The notes: generated by a model not told the origin, from the sequence alone. Counted from the first letter of the stretch, positions 43,621 through 52,697 are shown. The stretch is DNA of 64,000 nucleotides from Streptomyces xiamenensis (GCF_000993785.3 NZ_CP009922.3:5208001-5272000); one strand, 5' to 3'. Program-made: numbers and translations.

Positions 43621-44798
43621 CTCGCGGTGACCGTCGCCGGCGGCATCATGGTGAGCTTGCCCCAGTGCGGGCGGGCGCCCAGCGGGAGCAGCCGGGCCTC
43701 CATCTCGCCCAGCACCGGGAGTACGCGCTCGGTCTCCAGCGTCCAGGTGAAGTGGAACGCCACCGTCTCGCGCCCGGAGGACGGCGAGAGCCACAGCGCG
43801 TCGGCGGCGATGGTGCGGACCTCGGAGACCTGGAGCACCGGTGCCATCCGCTCACCCAGCTCCCGCAGGACGGCGAACGCGGCGGGCGCGGCGGAGCGCG
43901 GCAGGAAGAGTTCGGACTGGAGCTCCTCGCCGTGGCTGGGGGAGTAGTCGGGCCGGAAGTGCGGCAGCCGCTCGTGCCAGGGGCCGGGTACGCCCAGCTG
44001 CTGGGTGGAGTGTTCGGTCGGGGCGCCGGGGATCGGGTGCCAGGGGGCGGTGGCCAGGGTGCCGCCCTGCCAGTCCTCGCCGGGGTGGGCGCCGCTCTCG
44101 CGGTCCAGGCGCCGCTTGAGGACGACCGTGCCGCGTCCGTCGTCCCAGCGGGTGAAGGTGGACACGCTGTACGCGGCGCCGGTGATCTCGTCGAACCGTG
44201 CCGTGTCGATGCCGTCCAGCGGGACGTTCTCGTAGACCCACTGGGCGGCCTGGAAGGCGGGTTCGATCTCCAGCTCCATGGCGGTGATCACGCCCAGCGC
44301 GCCGAGCGAGACGACCGCGCCGGGGAAGACGTCTGGGTCGGCGTCGCGCTCCAGGCGGGCGATCTCCCCGTCGGGGCCGATCAGTTCGACGGCGGTGACG
44401 GCGTTGGCCAGGCCCGGTTGGGAGTTGCCCGAGCCGTGGGTGCCGGTGGTGCAGGAGCCGGCGATCGAGATGTGTGGCAGGGAGGCGAGGTTCGCGAGCG
44501 CGAAGCCCGCCGCGTGCAGGGCGGCGGTGACCTCCGCGTACCGCATCCCGGCGCTGATGGTGACCCGGCGGCGTTCCGCGTCGATCTCGGTGCGTGGCGG
44601 CAGTCCGTCCACCCGGACCAGATCGCCGGGGGTGTCGGCGATGAGGTTGAAGGAGTGGCCGCTGCCCAGGACGCGCAGTTGCGGCGAGCCGGCGACGATG
44701 CGCCGCAGTTCCCCGACGGTGGCCGGGCGGTGGGTCCGCCGGGCGCCGAAGGTCACATTGCCTGCCCAGTTGCGCGCGGGCGCGTTGATCGTCACCAT
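43521..44798 (-). CDS. Alditol oxidase / D-arabinono-1,4-lactone oxidase family
   Basis: A 425-residue FAD enzyme close to Streptomyces alditol oxidase. The GSGHSFN motif contains the His that binds FAD covalently. SLPHISIAGSCTTGTHGSG is the second FAD block and RPHWGKL the substrate-site Lys region. It oxidises sugar alcohols such as xylitol or sorbitol at C1 with oxygen. Start 44798 gives MVTINAPARNWAGN. The gene end overlaps the ImuB-like gene by 100 bases. Confidence 0.9.
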   Translation of the reverse strand: MVTINAPARNWAGNVTFGARRTHRPATVGELRRIVAGSPQLRVLGSGHSFNLIADTPGDLVRVDGLPPRTEIDAERRRVTISAGMRYAEVTAALHAAGFALANLASLPHISIAGSCTTGTHGSGNSQPGLANAVTAVELIGPDGEIARLERDADPDVFPGAVVSLGALGVITAMELEIEPAFQAAQWVYENVPLDGIDTARFDEITGAAYSVSTFTRWDDGRGTVVLKRRLDRESGAHPGEDWQGGTLATAPWHPIPGAPTEHSTQQLGVPGPWHERLPHFRPDYSPSHGEELQSELFLPRSAAPAAFAVLRELGERMAPVLQVSEVRTIAADALWLSPSSGRETVAFHFTWTLETERVLPVLGEMEARLLPLGARPHWGKLTMMPPATVTASYPRFADFRRLVLSRDPAGVFRNPFVAALLGTD

Positions 44799-44912
44799 GC
44801 GCTGACCGTAATACGAAATGACCACGAAAGGGCAGGTGGTCGGGCAACCTTCTTCCGGCGGGCGGCGACGCAGAGGTGATCACGCGAACCTCCCGCTCCG
44901 GAAGGACACCAG

Positions 44913-46190
44913 ATGAAGCTCGGTACGACGGTGGGCGCGCTGCTCGGTGCGGCGGCCCTGGTGGTCACGGCACAGACCGTGCACGCCGCCCCCGATCCCG
45001 CGCAGGCCACCGATCCCGCCTCGGCCACCGCACCCGGCGCCACCTCCGCCCCCGCGCCGGCCGCCGCCCGGGCCGCGCTCGCCGACCCGACCATCGTCGT
45101 CGCCACCGACGGTGACGACGGCGCGGCCGGTACGGTCGCCGCCCCGCTCCGTACCCTCCAGGCCGCCGTGGGCCGCGCCCAGCCCGGCGACGTCATCGCG
45201 GTGCGCGGCGGAACGTACGCCCTGACCACCAACATCCAGATCCTCACCTCCGGCACCTCCGCCGCCCCCATCACCCTGGGCCCCTACCAGGACGAGCGGG
45301 TGATCATCGACGGCGATCTGCTGCCCGCCAGCCACACCCCGGTCGGCGGCAGCATCCCGCGCCCGCAGCGCGGCGCCATCCACCAGGAGGCGTCGTGGTG
45401 GCGCATCCACGGCCTCGAACTCACCAAGGGCCCGTACGGCGTCTACTGCGACGGCTGCAACGACAACGCGTTCACGAACCTGACCACCCGTGACAACTAC
45501 GAGACCGGCTTCCAGCTCCAGGGCAACTCCAGCCGCAACCTGATCGAGAACCTCGACAGTTACGACAACCACGATCCGCGCAAGAACGGGGAGAGCGCGG
45601 ACGGCCTGGGCATCAAGGAGGGCCGCGGCGAGGGCAACCGGGTGGTCGGGGCCCGGCTGTGGCGCAACGCGGACGACGGGTTCGACGCCTGGCTGTTCGA
45701 GTCGGCCATCACCATCGAGAACTCCCTCGCCTGGGGCAACGGCTTCAACCACTGGGACTTCCCCGACTTCGAGGGCGACGGCAACGGCTTCAAGATGGGC
45801 GGCGGCAACCCGGGTCCGGCCGCCGCGCACACCCTCACCCACTCCATCGCCTTCGACAACGCGGAGGACGGCATCACCGACAACGGCAACCCGGGCGCGC
45901 TGACGATCTCCCGCACCACCACGTTCCGCAACGGTGACACCGGCTACCAGGTCAACCGCTCCGACTCCACCCTGACCGCGAACCTGTCCATCGCGGACGC
46001 CCGCGCCGTCAACCTCGGCAACTCCACCGCCATCGGCAACTCCTGGAACATCGGCGGCGACTGGGGCACCGGCTCGGTCCTGTCCACCGACACCGCCCTG
46101 GTGACCGGAGACCGGGCACCGGACGGTTCGCCGCCGTCCACCAGCTTCCTGATCCCACGCGGCGGAGAGGCCATCGGCGCCCGTCTGTGA
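44913..46190 (+). CDS. Secreted PL9-type pectate lyase
   Basis: A 425-residue exported parallel beta-helix protein. A signal peptide ends near VHA and is followed by an Ala/Pro-rich linker. PL9 features include ADGLGIKEGRGEGN and RLWRNADDGFDAWLF, the calcium/catalytic region. It is AGGACAC-preceded at ATG 44913 and stands alone. It cleaves polygalacturonate by beta-elimination and fits the plant-polysaccharide theme of the window. Confidence 0.88.
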   Translation: MKLGTTVGALLGAAALVVTAQTVHAAPDPAQATDPASATAPGATSAPAPAAARAALADPTIVVATDGDDGAAGTVAAPLRTLQAAVGRAQPGDVIAVRGGTYALTTNIQILTSGTSAAPITLGPYQDERVIIDGDLLPASHTPVGGSIPRPQRGAIHQEASWWRIHGLELTKGPYGVYCDGCNDNAFTNLTTRDNYETGFQLQGNSSRNLIENLDSYDNHDPRKNGESADGLGIKEGRGEGNRVVGARLWRNADDGFDAWLFESAITIENSLAWGNGFNHWDFPDFEGDGNGFKMGGGNPGPAAAHTLTHSIAFDNAEDGITDNGNPGALTISRTTTFRNGDTGYQVNRSDSTLTANLSIADARAVNLGNSTAIGNSWNIGGDWGTGSVLSTDTALVTGDRAPDGSPPSTSFLIPRGGEAIGARL

Positions 46191-46300
46191 CCGGACCTCG
46201 CCGTTCCGTCCCCAGCGGTGGCGCCCGACCCCGTGCCGCTTCGGCCCGGCGCGGCGCCACCGCCGGGCAGCCCGGGGAGCCCGGCCGAGATGATGACAAG

Positions 46301-47680
46301 ATGATCCGCATGCTCTCGCCCACGGTCGGAGACCTGCTCCGTGACCTGCATGCGTCACTGACATTGCGCAAGCGGCCCGAGGATGTTGCCCAGCTCATCC
46401 AGGACCTCCACGCCGCACAGGGGACGGTTCTCGACCCGGCGACCGAGGCGGCACTCGCCAAGGGCGCCGAGCACTCGCTGCGCCATGTCTGGCACGGTTA
46501 CACCTCCATGGCGGAGGAGTTCACCCGCCCCATCGGTGCGCAACGCCAGCTCGCCCGAGCGGCGGCCCTGTTCACGAGCGTGCCGGAACTGCCGCAGAGC
46601 GCGGGCGAGGATCCCGCGCTGATCGAGGCGGTGATCCGTCGTGCGGGCGAGGAGATCGGCCGGTCGTACGGGCAGCACAACACCGGTCAAGACCGCCTCG
46701 ATCGCACCGGTCGCGCGGCGGCGGGCCTCGGAGAGATCTCAAAACGCCAGTACAACAAGCGCTTCCGGCTGCTGCGCCGGATGGAAGCCAAACTGGCCCG
46801 GCTCGTTCACGAGCAGCACCTCCGTGAAGCGGCGATGACGGGCAAGGGCGCGTTCGCCCACGCGCTGCCTTTCGAACTGTTCGCCACCGACATCGACTCG
46901 GCGGCCTTCATCGCCTACCTCACGGCACGCGGCTACATGCGCAGCGTCTTCACCAACGGCCGGCAGCGTCAGGTCTACGACGAGGTCGCGGAAGCCTTGT
47001 TCCAGCGCCTGCGGGACGCTCCCGAGCGGACCTGCTGGTACGCGGTCGCGCACACCTACCCGACGGCTGAGGTGCTGGCCCGGGTGTCCGACCGGGACCT
47101 GACCCGGCTGCTGGCCCGGTGGAACCGCTGTCTGCACCAGACCGCCGGCCTCCTGGAGGAGGTCTGGGAGCGGCAGCCACCGGCACGCCACACGATGATC
47201 GTGCGCCGCGGTGACGACTCATCGACGTGGAACCTGGCCGCGCAAGCGTGGAACACCGCGCGGGCCCACTGGCTGGCCCTGCTCACCGAGCTGGGGCAGG
47301 AGGAGATCCTGGACCGTGTCTGCCCGGGCAAGGTACCCCGCCTCATGGCCGGCGACGTCGCGTACTGGCACCGCGCCGGCGGCGGCGGACTCCACCCGGA
47401 CACCGCCGTGTGGGCGGAGCTGCCGCTGCCGTGGGAAGTCCTCCGGGGTGAGCGGGCGTGCCCACGCTCACGCGTCGAGGCCGCCTGCGCCCGCCACGGG
47501 GTGGACCCGGTGGCCGGCGCCTGGACCGCCCCGAGGCCGGCGGCCGAAGCCGTCTCCTTCCGTCGCACGCCAGAGCTGGTGCACGGAGTCGCCGTGGCGG
47601 ACCCGCTGATGGCCGGCGTGCTCCGGTCGGCGGGGGTCTTCTCCGGCAAGCGGAACCGGGCCGCGCAGGAGGAGCAGTGA
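46301..47680 (+). CDS. Hypothetical alpha-helical protein
   Basis: A 459-residue, mostly helical, soluble protein with no domain I recognise. Visible features are QYNKRFRLLRRMEAKLARL (a basic helix), FELFATDIDSAAFIAYLTARG, and a C-terminal block with VAYWHRAGGGGLHPDTAVWAELP split around the Gly run. ATG 46301 is taken; 46310 is an alternative. It ends about 80 bases before the tRNA-like gene, a place where accessory genes often settle. Confidence 0.65.
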   Translation: MIRMLSPTVGDLLRDLHASLTLRKRPEDVAQLIQDLHAAQGTVLDPATEAALAKGAEHSLRHVWHGYTSMAEEFTRPIGAQRQLARAAALFTSVPELPQSAGEDPALIEAVIRRAGEEIGRSYGQHNTGQDRLDRTGRAAAGLGEISKRQYNKRFRLLRRMEAKLARLVHEQHLREAAMTGKGAFAHALPFELFATDIDSAAFIAYLTARGYMRSVFTNGRQRQVYDEVAEALFQRLRDAPERTCWYAVAHTYPTAEVLARVSDRDLTRLLARWNRCLHQTAGLLEEVWERQPPARHTMIVRRGDDSSTWNLAAQAWNTARAHWLALLTELGQEEILDRVCPGKVPRLMAGDVAYWHRAGGGGLHPDTAVWAELPLPWEVLRGERACPRSRVEAACARHGVDPVAGAWTAPRPAAEAVSFRRTPELVHGVAVADPLMAGVLRSAGVFSGKRNRAAQEEQ

Positions 47681-47758
47681 CCGCACGCAGGGAACGTGCC
47701 GAGCCGCCCGCAACCACCGGTTGACCCGTGCGGCAGTCTCGGCCATGATCGCGGTGGC

Positions 47759-47828
47759 GACGGGGAAGCTCTGCGGTGGAGCACCTGGCTCTTCCGGGTG
47801 GACGCAGGTTCGAATCCTGCCCTCGTCG
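47759..47828 (+). tRNA. tRNA-like gene, isotype uncertain
   Basis: Acceptor GACGGGG (47759-47765) pairs with CCTCGTC (47821-47827) with one G-U, and pairing can extend to 10 bp outward. The D stem is GCTC/GAGC and the T arm is GCAGG-TTCGAAT-CCTGC, both perfect. The anticodon arm is odd. The best stem, ACCTG/CGGGT (one G-U), gives the loop GCTCTTC with C at position 33 and anticodon UCU. Shifting to restore U33 gives CUU but breaks the stem. CCA is not encoded. It is either an unusual tRNA or a decaying one. Confidence 0.55.
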
Positions 47829-47985
47829 CCCTCCATGGACCCGCCCGGCGCCCCCGGTCCGCCCGAAGGCGCCGGCACCAGCCCCCGCGCCGTCGGCACA
47901 CCGCACGCCGTACCTCCCGGGTGCGCTGCGCCAGCGCGGGGGCGGCAGGCGGGAAGCGGGCGCACCCCTCCCTCCCTCGTGCCCG

Positions 47986-48705
47986 TCAGCGATGCTCGGG
48001 GTTCTTCGCGCCCGGGCGGCAGCCCGCTTCCCACTCCGTGCGCTGGTTGCCGTGCGCCGGAACCCCGCCCGCGCGCTTGAGCAGCGCGGCCAGATGCATC
48101 AGATTCCACGCCATGAACGAGGTGTTGCGGTTGGTGAAGTCGTTCTCCGGCCCGCCGGAGCCCGGGTCCAGGTACGAGGGTCCGGGCCCCGCCTCCCCGA
48201 CCCACCCGGCGTCCGCCTGCGGCGGGATCGTGTACCCCAGGTGCTGAAGGCTGTAGAGGATGTTCATGGCGCAGTGCTTCACGCCGTCCTCGTTGCCGGT
48301 GATCAGCGCGCCGCCGACCCGCCCGTAATAGGCGTACTGGCCCCGGTCGTTCAGCAGCGCCGAGCACGAGTACAGCCGCTCGATCACCTGCTTCATCACC
48401 GAACTGTTGTCGCCGAGCCAGATCGGCCCGGCCAGCACCAGGATGTCGGCGGCCAGCACCTTCTCGTACAGCGCGGGCCAGGCGTCCCGCTCCCAGCCCT
48501 GCTCGGTCATGTCCGGCCACACGCCGGTGGCGATCTCGTGGTCGATCGCCCGCACCACCTCGGTCCGCACTCCCTGGGACTCCAGGACGGCCCGGCTGAT
48601 GTCGATCAGCCCGCCGGTGTTGCTCGTCTCGGGCGACCGTTTGAGCGTGCAGTTCAGATACAGCGCGCGCAGGTTGTCATATCGCAGAGGGGTCTCATCG
48701 CTCAC
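47986..48705 (-). CDS. Flavodoxin-fold NAD(P)H-dependent reductase
   Basis: A 239-residue flavodoxin-like protein. ALYLNCTLKRSPETSNT is the FMN phosphate loop region. VLAGPIWLGDNSSVMKQVIER and GRVGGALITGNEDG follow. It transfers electrons to quinones or other acceptors through FMN. The start is either GTG 48705 (GGAGG very close) or ATG 48714 (no ribosome site). Confidence 0.85.
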   Translation of the reverse strand: MSDETPLRYDNLRALYLNCTLKRSPETSNTGGLIDISRAVLESQGVRTEVVRAIDHEIATGVWPDMTEQGWERDAWPALYEKVLAADILVLAGPIWLGDNSSVMKQVIERLYSCSALLNDRGQYAYYGRVGGALITGNEDGVKHCAMNILYSLQHLGYTIPPQADAGWVGEAGPGPSYLDPGSGGPENDFTNRNTSFMAWNLMHLAALLKRAGGVPAHGNQRTEWEAGCRPGAKNPEHR

Positions 48706-48843
48706 GCCCTCCATGGGACGGGAGAACGGGCGTACGGGCCGGGCGGCATACCGGCCCCCGGCCCGCGATTCACCCGTACGCGACGGGTGGTGACGCGGCG
48801 GATGTACCGGGCGGGGAGCGGGCCGCGCCGTAGAGTGCCCCCC

Positions 48844-49443
48844 ATGAGCGACGTCACGATCCGTCTCGCACAGGAGCCGGCGGCCGACGCGCTGCTGGGC
48901 CGCAGCCCGCTCGCCGCCCTGGTGGGGATGCTCCTGGACCAGCAGGTCCCGATGGAGTGGGCCTTCGCCGGCCCCTACACGATCGCCACCCGCATGGGCG
49001 GGGACGATCTGGACGCGCGGGAGATCGCCGCGTACGACCCGGAGGAGTTCGCCGCGCTGCTCTCCACCAAGCCCGCGGTGCACCGCTACCCGGGTTCGAT
49101 GGCCGGGCGCGTCCAGCAGTTGTGCCGCTTCCTGGTGCAGCGGTACGACGGGGACGCCGAAGGCGTGTGGCGGGACGCGGCCACCGGCGCCGAACTCCTC
49201 AAGCGTCTCACCGAACTGCCCGGTTTCGGCAAGCAGAAGTCCCAGATCTTCCTGGCGCTGCTCGGCAAGCAGTTCGGGGTACGGCCGCGGGGCTGGCGGG
49301 AGGCGGCCGGGGACTACGGGGAGGACGGCGTCTACCGTTCGGTCGCCGACATCACCGGGCCCGAGTCCCTGGACAAGGTCCGTTCCCACAAGCAGGAGAT
49401 GAAGCAGGCCGCCAAGGCAGCCCGGACGGCGGCCAAGAAGTAG
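48844..49443 (+). CDS. HhH-GPD-type base excision repair protein
   Basis: A 199-residue protein of the HhH-GPD family found widely in actinobacteria. LVGMLLDQQVPMEWAFAGP is the helical start and LPGFGKQKSQIFLALLGKQFG the helix-hairpin-helix. A Lys/Ala-rich tail (KQAAKAARTAAKK) could bind DNA. The catalytic Asp of classical glycosylases is not obvious, so activity is uncertain. Confidence 0.85.
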   Translation: MSDVTIRLAQEPAADALLGRSPLAALVGMLLDQQVPMEWAFAGPYTIATRMGGDDLDAREIAAYDPEEFAALLSTKPAVHRYPGSMAGRVQQLCRFLVQRYDGDAEGVWRDAATGAELLKRLTELPGFGKQKSQIFLALLGKQFGVRPRGWREAAGDYGEDGVYRSVADITGPESLDKVRSHKQEMKQAAKAARTAAKK

Positions 49444-49456
49444 CGGCGCGGGCACG

Positions 49457-49502
49457 GCGGCCCGTTCCTTCCCGCGCGTACGCACGGGAAGGAACGGGCC
49501 GC
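49457..49502. terminator. Strong bidirectional terminator
   Basis: A perfect 18-bp stem pairs 49457-49474 with 49485-49502, with a 10-base loop. It lies 14 bases after the HhH-GPD stop and 6 bases beyond the end of the convergent GNAT gene. Confidence 0.9.
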
Positions 49503-49507
49503 GCACC

Positions 49508-50029
49508 TCACACGCCGAATGCCTCCGGATAGCGGATCGTTCCGGCCGGCACCGGCCGCCCCGGGTCCAGAGCGAGCGCCATGACGGCCTCGTCCGGCAC
49601 CTCGAAACCGACCCGGACACCGAACTCCGAGGCCGGGGTGAAGCCGAACCTCGGGTAGTACCCGGGGTGTCCGAGCACCGTCACCAGGTTCTCACCGCCC
49701 CGGGCGCCGGCCGCCGCCAGCACCGCCCGGATCGCCGCCGCTCCCGCGCCCCGCCGCTGGAACTCCGGCCGTACGGCACACGGGGCGAGCGTGAGCACCG
49801 GCTCACCGTCCACCCGGCCACGGGTGAGCAGCGCATAGCCGGCGATCGTGCCGTCCGGCGCCTGCGCCACCACCGAGAGTTCCGGCAGCCACACGCTCCC
49901 GTCCGCCCGCAGCGCCTCCACCAGGTCCGCCTCCAGCGGCGTCGGGAACGCCCCCAGCAGCACGTCGCGGATCGCCGCCCGGTCCGCCGTACCGGCACTC
50001 CCGGGGTGTTCGGCTCGGGTGGTCCACAT
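49508..50029 (-). CDS. GNAT-family N-acetyltransferase
   Basis: A 173-residue acetyltransferase. The acetyl-CoA loop is VRPEFQRRGAGAAAIRAVL, and the C-terminal LGHPGYYPRFGFTPAS is typical of the YhbS-like branch. ATG 50029 has GAGGAG at good spacing. An upstream GTG at 50128 overlaps the rsgA stop (GTGA) and could give a 33-residue longer form. It is probably co-transcribed with rsgA. Confidence 0.87.
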   Translation of the reverse strand: MWTTRAEHPGSAGTADRAAIRDVLLGAFPTPLEADLVEALRADGSVWLPELSVVAQAPDGTIAGYALLTRGRVDGEPVLTLAPCAVRPEFQRRGAGAAAIRAVLAAAGARGGENLVTVLGHPGYYPRFGFTPASEFGVRVGFEVPDEAVMALALDPGRPVPAGTIRYPEAFGV

Positions 50030-50124
50030 GCTCTGCTCCTCGGGGACGGCCGGGGACAGGACGTAGCGCCGGCAACGGTGGTCGGCGCCGTGCTCGCGGC
50101 GCGGCGCGGTGTTCGGGTCCTCGC

Positions 50125-51192
50125 TCACTTCTGCCGGCCTCCGTCCTTGCCGTAGACCGAGCGCAGATGGCGGCTGATGGCCTTCTGCCGGTTGATGGTC
50201 TCCTTGTGCAGCACCGCGCGCAGCCGGTCATCGTGCCGGGCCGCCGCCCGGCGGCCCTCGCGTTCCAGTTTGCGGTAGCTGGCCAGCCGCCGCTCGGGCA
50301 GTTCGCCGTCCTCGATGGCCCGCTGGATGGCGCACCCGGGCTCGCTGTCGTGCGCGCAGTCGGCGAACCGGCACGCGCGTGCCAGTTCCTCGATCTCCGC
50401 GAACGCCTGCTGGAGACCGGCGCCCGCCTCGTGCAGGCCCACCCCGCGCAGCCCCGGGGTGTCGATGAGCGTGCCGCCGCCCGGCCCGGGCAACGGCACC
50501 AGTTCGCGGCTGACGGTGGTGTGCCGGCCCTTGCCGTGCTGCGCGGTGCTCACCGTGCCGGTGCGCAGCACCGCCGAGCCCAGCAGCGCGTTGCCCAGGG
50601 TGGACTTGCCGGCGCCCGAGGTGCCCAGCAGTGCGACGGTGCCGCTGAGCGCGGCACGCAGCGCGTCCATGCCCTCGCCGCTGGGCGCGGCGACGGGGAA
50701 CACCTCCACGCCCGGCGCCAGTGATTCCGCCTCCGCCCGGTCGGCCTGCGGGTCGGGGCTGAGGTCGGCCTTGGTGAGGGCGATCACCGGCCGGGCGCCG
50801 CTCTCCCAGGCCAGGGCGAGCAGCCGTTCCAGCCGGTCGGAGGAGATGGCGTCGGCCAGCGGCACGGTGACGACGATGGTGTCGACATTGGCGGCCAGCA
50901 CCTGGCCGCGTGAGGTCCGCGCGGCCTCGGCGCGGACGATGGCGGTACGGCGGGGCAGCAGCGCCTCGATCCGGTCGCCGCGCACGGCCGCCCAGTCGCC
51001 CGTGCAGGGGGCGGTGACGGCACGGGAGTCGGCGTGCAGCGCGCCCTCGCCGGTGACGACCTCGCAGCGGCCGCGGTCCACGCGGACGATACGGGCCGGG
51101 GTCAGGCCTTCGGTGCGGTAGGGGGTGAAGTCCTCTTCGAGGGACGTGTTCCAGCCATAGCCGGAGAGCACGTCGGGAAAAACGTCAGACAA
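50125..51192 (-). CDS. rsgA: Ribosome small subunit-dependent GTPase A
   Basis: A 355-residue circularly permuted GTPase. An OB domain comes first. The order of G motifs is then TKAD (G4), LLGTSGAGKSTLGNAL (G1) and DTPGLRGVG (G3). A C-terminal zinc knuckle follows (CRFADCAHDSEPGC). It helps mature the 30S subunit. The start is TTG at 51192, the only one giving the full N-terminus. A 24-codon frame with a very strong ribosome site lies 60 bases upstream. Confidence 0.93.
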   Translation of the reverse strand: MSDVFPDVLSGYGWNTSLEEDFTPYRTEGLTPARIVRVDRGRCEVVTGEGALHADSRAVTAPCTGDWAAVRGDRIEALLPRRTAIVRAEAARTSRGQVLAANVDTIVVTVPLADAISSDRLERLLALAWESGARPVIALTKADLSPDPQADRAEAESLAPGVEVFPVAAPSGEGMDALRAALSGTVALLGTSGAGKSTLGNALLGSAVLRTGTVSTAQHGKGRHTTVSRELVPLPGPGGGTLIDTPGLRGVGLHEAGAGLQQAFAEIEELARACRFADCAHDSEPGCAIQRAIEDGELPERRLASYRKLEREGRRAAARHDDRLRAVLHKETINRQKAISRHLRSVYGKDGGRQK

Positions 51193-51252
51193 CGGTGGTA
51201 ACCCTTGCGGACAAGGGGCCCCTGCGGTGTGAAAACGCGGAGAATCGTGGAA

Positions 51253-51327
51253 TCAGACCGGGGCCCGGGATGTGAGGGTGGTCATGGTCCGGGCGTTGCG
51301 CACGGCAACGGTCTCGTTCGCAGCCAT
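51253..51327 (-). CDS. Short 24-residue ORF in the rsgA leader
   Basis: MAANETVAVRNARTM followed by TTLTSRAPV and a stop. An almost ideal ribosome site (AGGGAGGTGA) is placed seven bases before ATG 51327. A TACGGT -10-like stretch lies further upstream on the same strand. It has no recognised family. Its position 60 bases before the weak TTG of rsgA suggests an upstream ORF that influences rsgA translation. The LacI gene end at 51465 is the next feature. Confidence 0.45.
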   Translation of the reverse strand: MAANETVAVRNARTMTTLTSRAPV

Positions 51328-51464
51328 CAACCTCACCTCCCTCAGCTCATCCGGTGCGCGACCCACGTGTCGCGGCCCGCACACCGTAGCACCGGGCGGG
51401 CCGGCGCTGCCAGTGAGTTCGGGCCGCCCGTTTTCCCCGGTCCGCTGTCCGCGCCCGTCGCGGT

Positions 51465-52568
51465 TCAGCCGCGCGGCGGCGGGGCGGTGCTCTCCCGGAT
51501 CACCATGTGCGTGGGCACCAGCGTCGTGCCGCGCTCGGGCGCGTGCTGCTCGCGCATCTTGCGCAGCACCCCGGCCACGCACCGCCGCCCCACCTCGGCG
51601 AAGTCCTGGTGGACGGTGGTCAGCGGGGGCGGGAAGGACCCGGCCTCGGGTATGTCGTCGAAGCCGACGACGCTCACATCGCCCGGCACGGACTTGCCCG
51701 CCTCGTGCAGGGCGCGCAGCAGGCCGAGCGCCATCTGGTCGTTGGCGGCGAAGACGGCGGTGCACTCGGGGTTGCGGGCCAGCAGCAGTCCGGCCCGGTA
51801 TCCGGACTCGGCGCTCCAGTCGCCGGCCGCCATCGGCGGCACCTCGCGGCCGGCTTCCTCCAGGGTGGTGCGCCAGGCGCGCACCCGCCGCTGGGCGGCG
51901 AAGGACTCGGGGGGCCCGGAGATGTGCCACACGGTGCGGTGGCCGAGGTCCAGCAGGTGCTGGACGGCTTCGCGGGTGCCGCCGGCCTGGTCGGTGTCCA
52001 CGACGCTGTAGCGGTCGCCGGCGTTGGAGTCGGCGACCACGACCTGGACGTGCGGGGGCAGCGGCAGGACCTCGACGTCGGTCAGGCTGACTTCCATGAT
52101 CACGATAGCGGCGTCGACGGCGAGTTCGCCGAGCCGGGTGAAGGCGCCGCGCACCCCGTCCTGGGTGGGGGCGCTGACCGGGATCAGCGTGATCGCGTAC
52201 CCCTCGCTCGCGGCCGAGGCGGCGATCGCCTCCAGGGTGCGGACGTTGCCGGTGGTGGCGAGGGTGAACAGGATGACGCCGATGGTCCGGAACTCCCCGC
52301 GTTTGAGGGCGCGGGCCGCGCTGTTGGGGCGGTAGCCGAGCTGTTTCATGGCCGTGAGCACCTGCGACCTGGTCTCCTCGCCGACGCCCGGGTGACCGTT
52401 GGAGACCCGGGAGACGGTCTGCGAGGAGACCCCGGCGAGCCGGGCGACATGGGCCATCGACACCCGCTGGGTACGCCGCGGTGCCGGTACGGCGGCTGCC
52501 CCGGGCACCGGTGCGGTGGCCGGCTCCGTCGCCGGCTCTGGCTGGTCCTTGGCCACCTGAGTGATCAC
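51465..52568 (-). CDS. LacI-family regulator of the galactan-use locus
   Basis: A 367-residue repressor. A 30-residue Ala/Pro-rich extension precedes the HTH (VSMAHVARLAGVSSQTVSRV, NGHPGVGEETRSQV). The periplasmic-binding-like sugar domain follows (AVFAANDQMALGLLRALHE, VGFDDIPEAGSFPPPLTTV). GTG start. It is divergent from the ABC transporter genes. The twin operators in the gap should control both directions, with a galactose-containing sugar as inducer (inference). Confidence 0.92.
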   Translation of the reverse strand: MITQVAKDQPEPATEPATAPVPGAAAVPAPRRTQRVSMAHVARLAGVSSQTVSRVSNGHPGVGEETRSQVLTAMKQLGYRPNSAARALKRGEFRTIGVILFTLATTGNVRTLEAIAASAASEGYAITLIPVSAPTQDGVRGAFTRLGELAVDAAIVIMEVSLTDVEVLPLPPHVQVVVADSNAGDRYSVVDTDQAGGTREAVQHLLDLGHRTVWHISGPPESFAAQRRVRAWRTTLEEAGREVPPMAAGDWSAESGYRAGLLLARNPECTAVFAANDQMALGLLRALHEAGKSVPGDVSVVGFDDIPEAGSFPPPLTTVHQDFAEVGRRCVAGVLRKMREQHAPERGTTLVPTHMVIRESTAPPPRG

Positions 52569-52633
52569 GTTCCCCTCGTGCCTCGTCCGCGCTGCTGCAC
52601 TGCCTACGCGGCTGTGACGTCATACATCAACTC

Positions 52634-52662
52634 TTGACGGCGATCAGGGAGCAGTGTAAGCA
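52634..52662 (+). promoter_or_regulatory. Probable housekeeping promoter of the sugar operon
   Basis: TTGACG (52634-52639), 17 bases, then TAAGCA (52657-52662). The two LacI operators begin 12 bases downstream, where a bound repressor would block transcription. The -10 match is only fair. Confidence 0.5.
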
Positions 52663-52673
52663 TCCAGCCATTG

Positions 52674-52689
52674 ATGTTTACGTAAACAT
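52674..52689. promoter_or_regulatory. LacI operator O1
   Basis: The 16-base perfect palindrome ATGTTTACGTAAACAT has a central CG, as is typical for LacI/GalR boxes. Its centre is 24 bases from the second copy. Confidence 0.85.
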
Positions 52690-52697
52690 AATCCAAC

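Noticed and set aside
47756..47830. Selenocysteine tRNA, suggested by the long acceptor stem and fdhD in the window
   Set aside because: There is no UCA anticodon and no long variable arm, and no selenocysteine genes are near.
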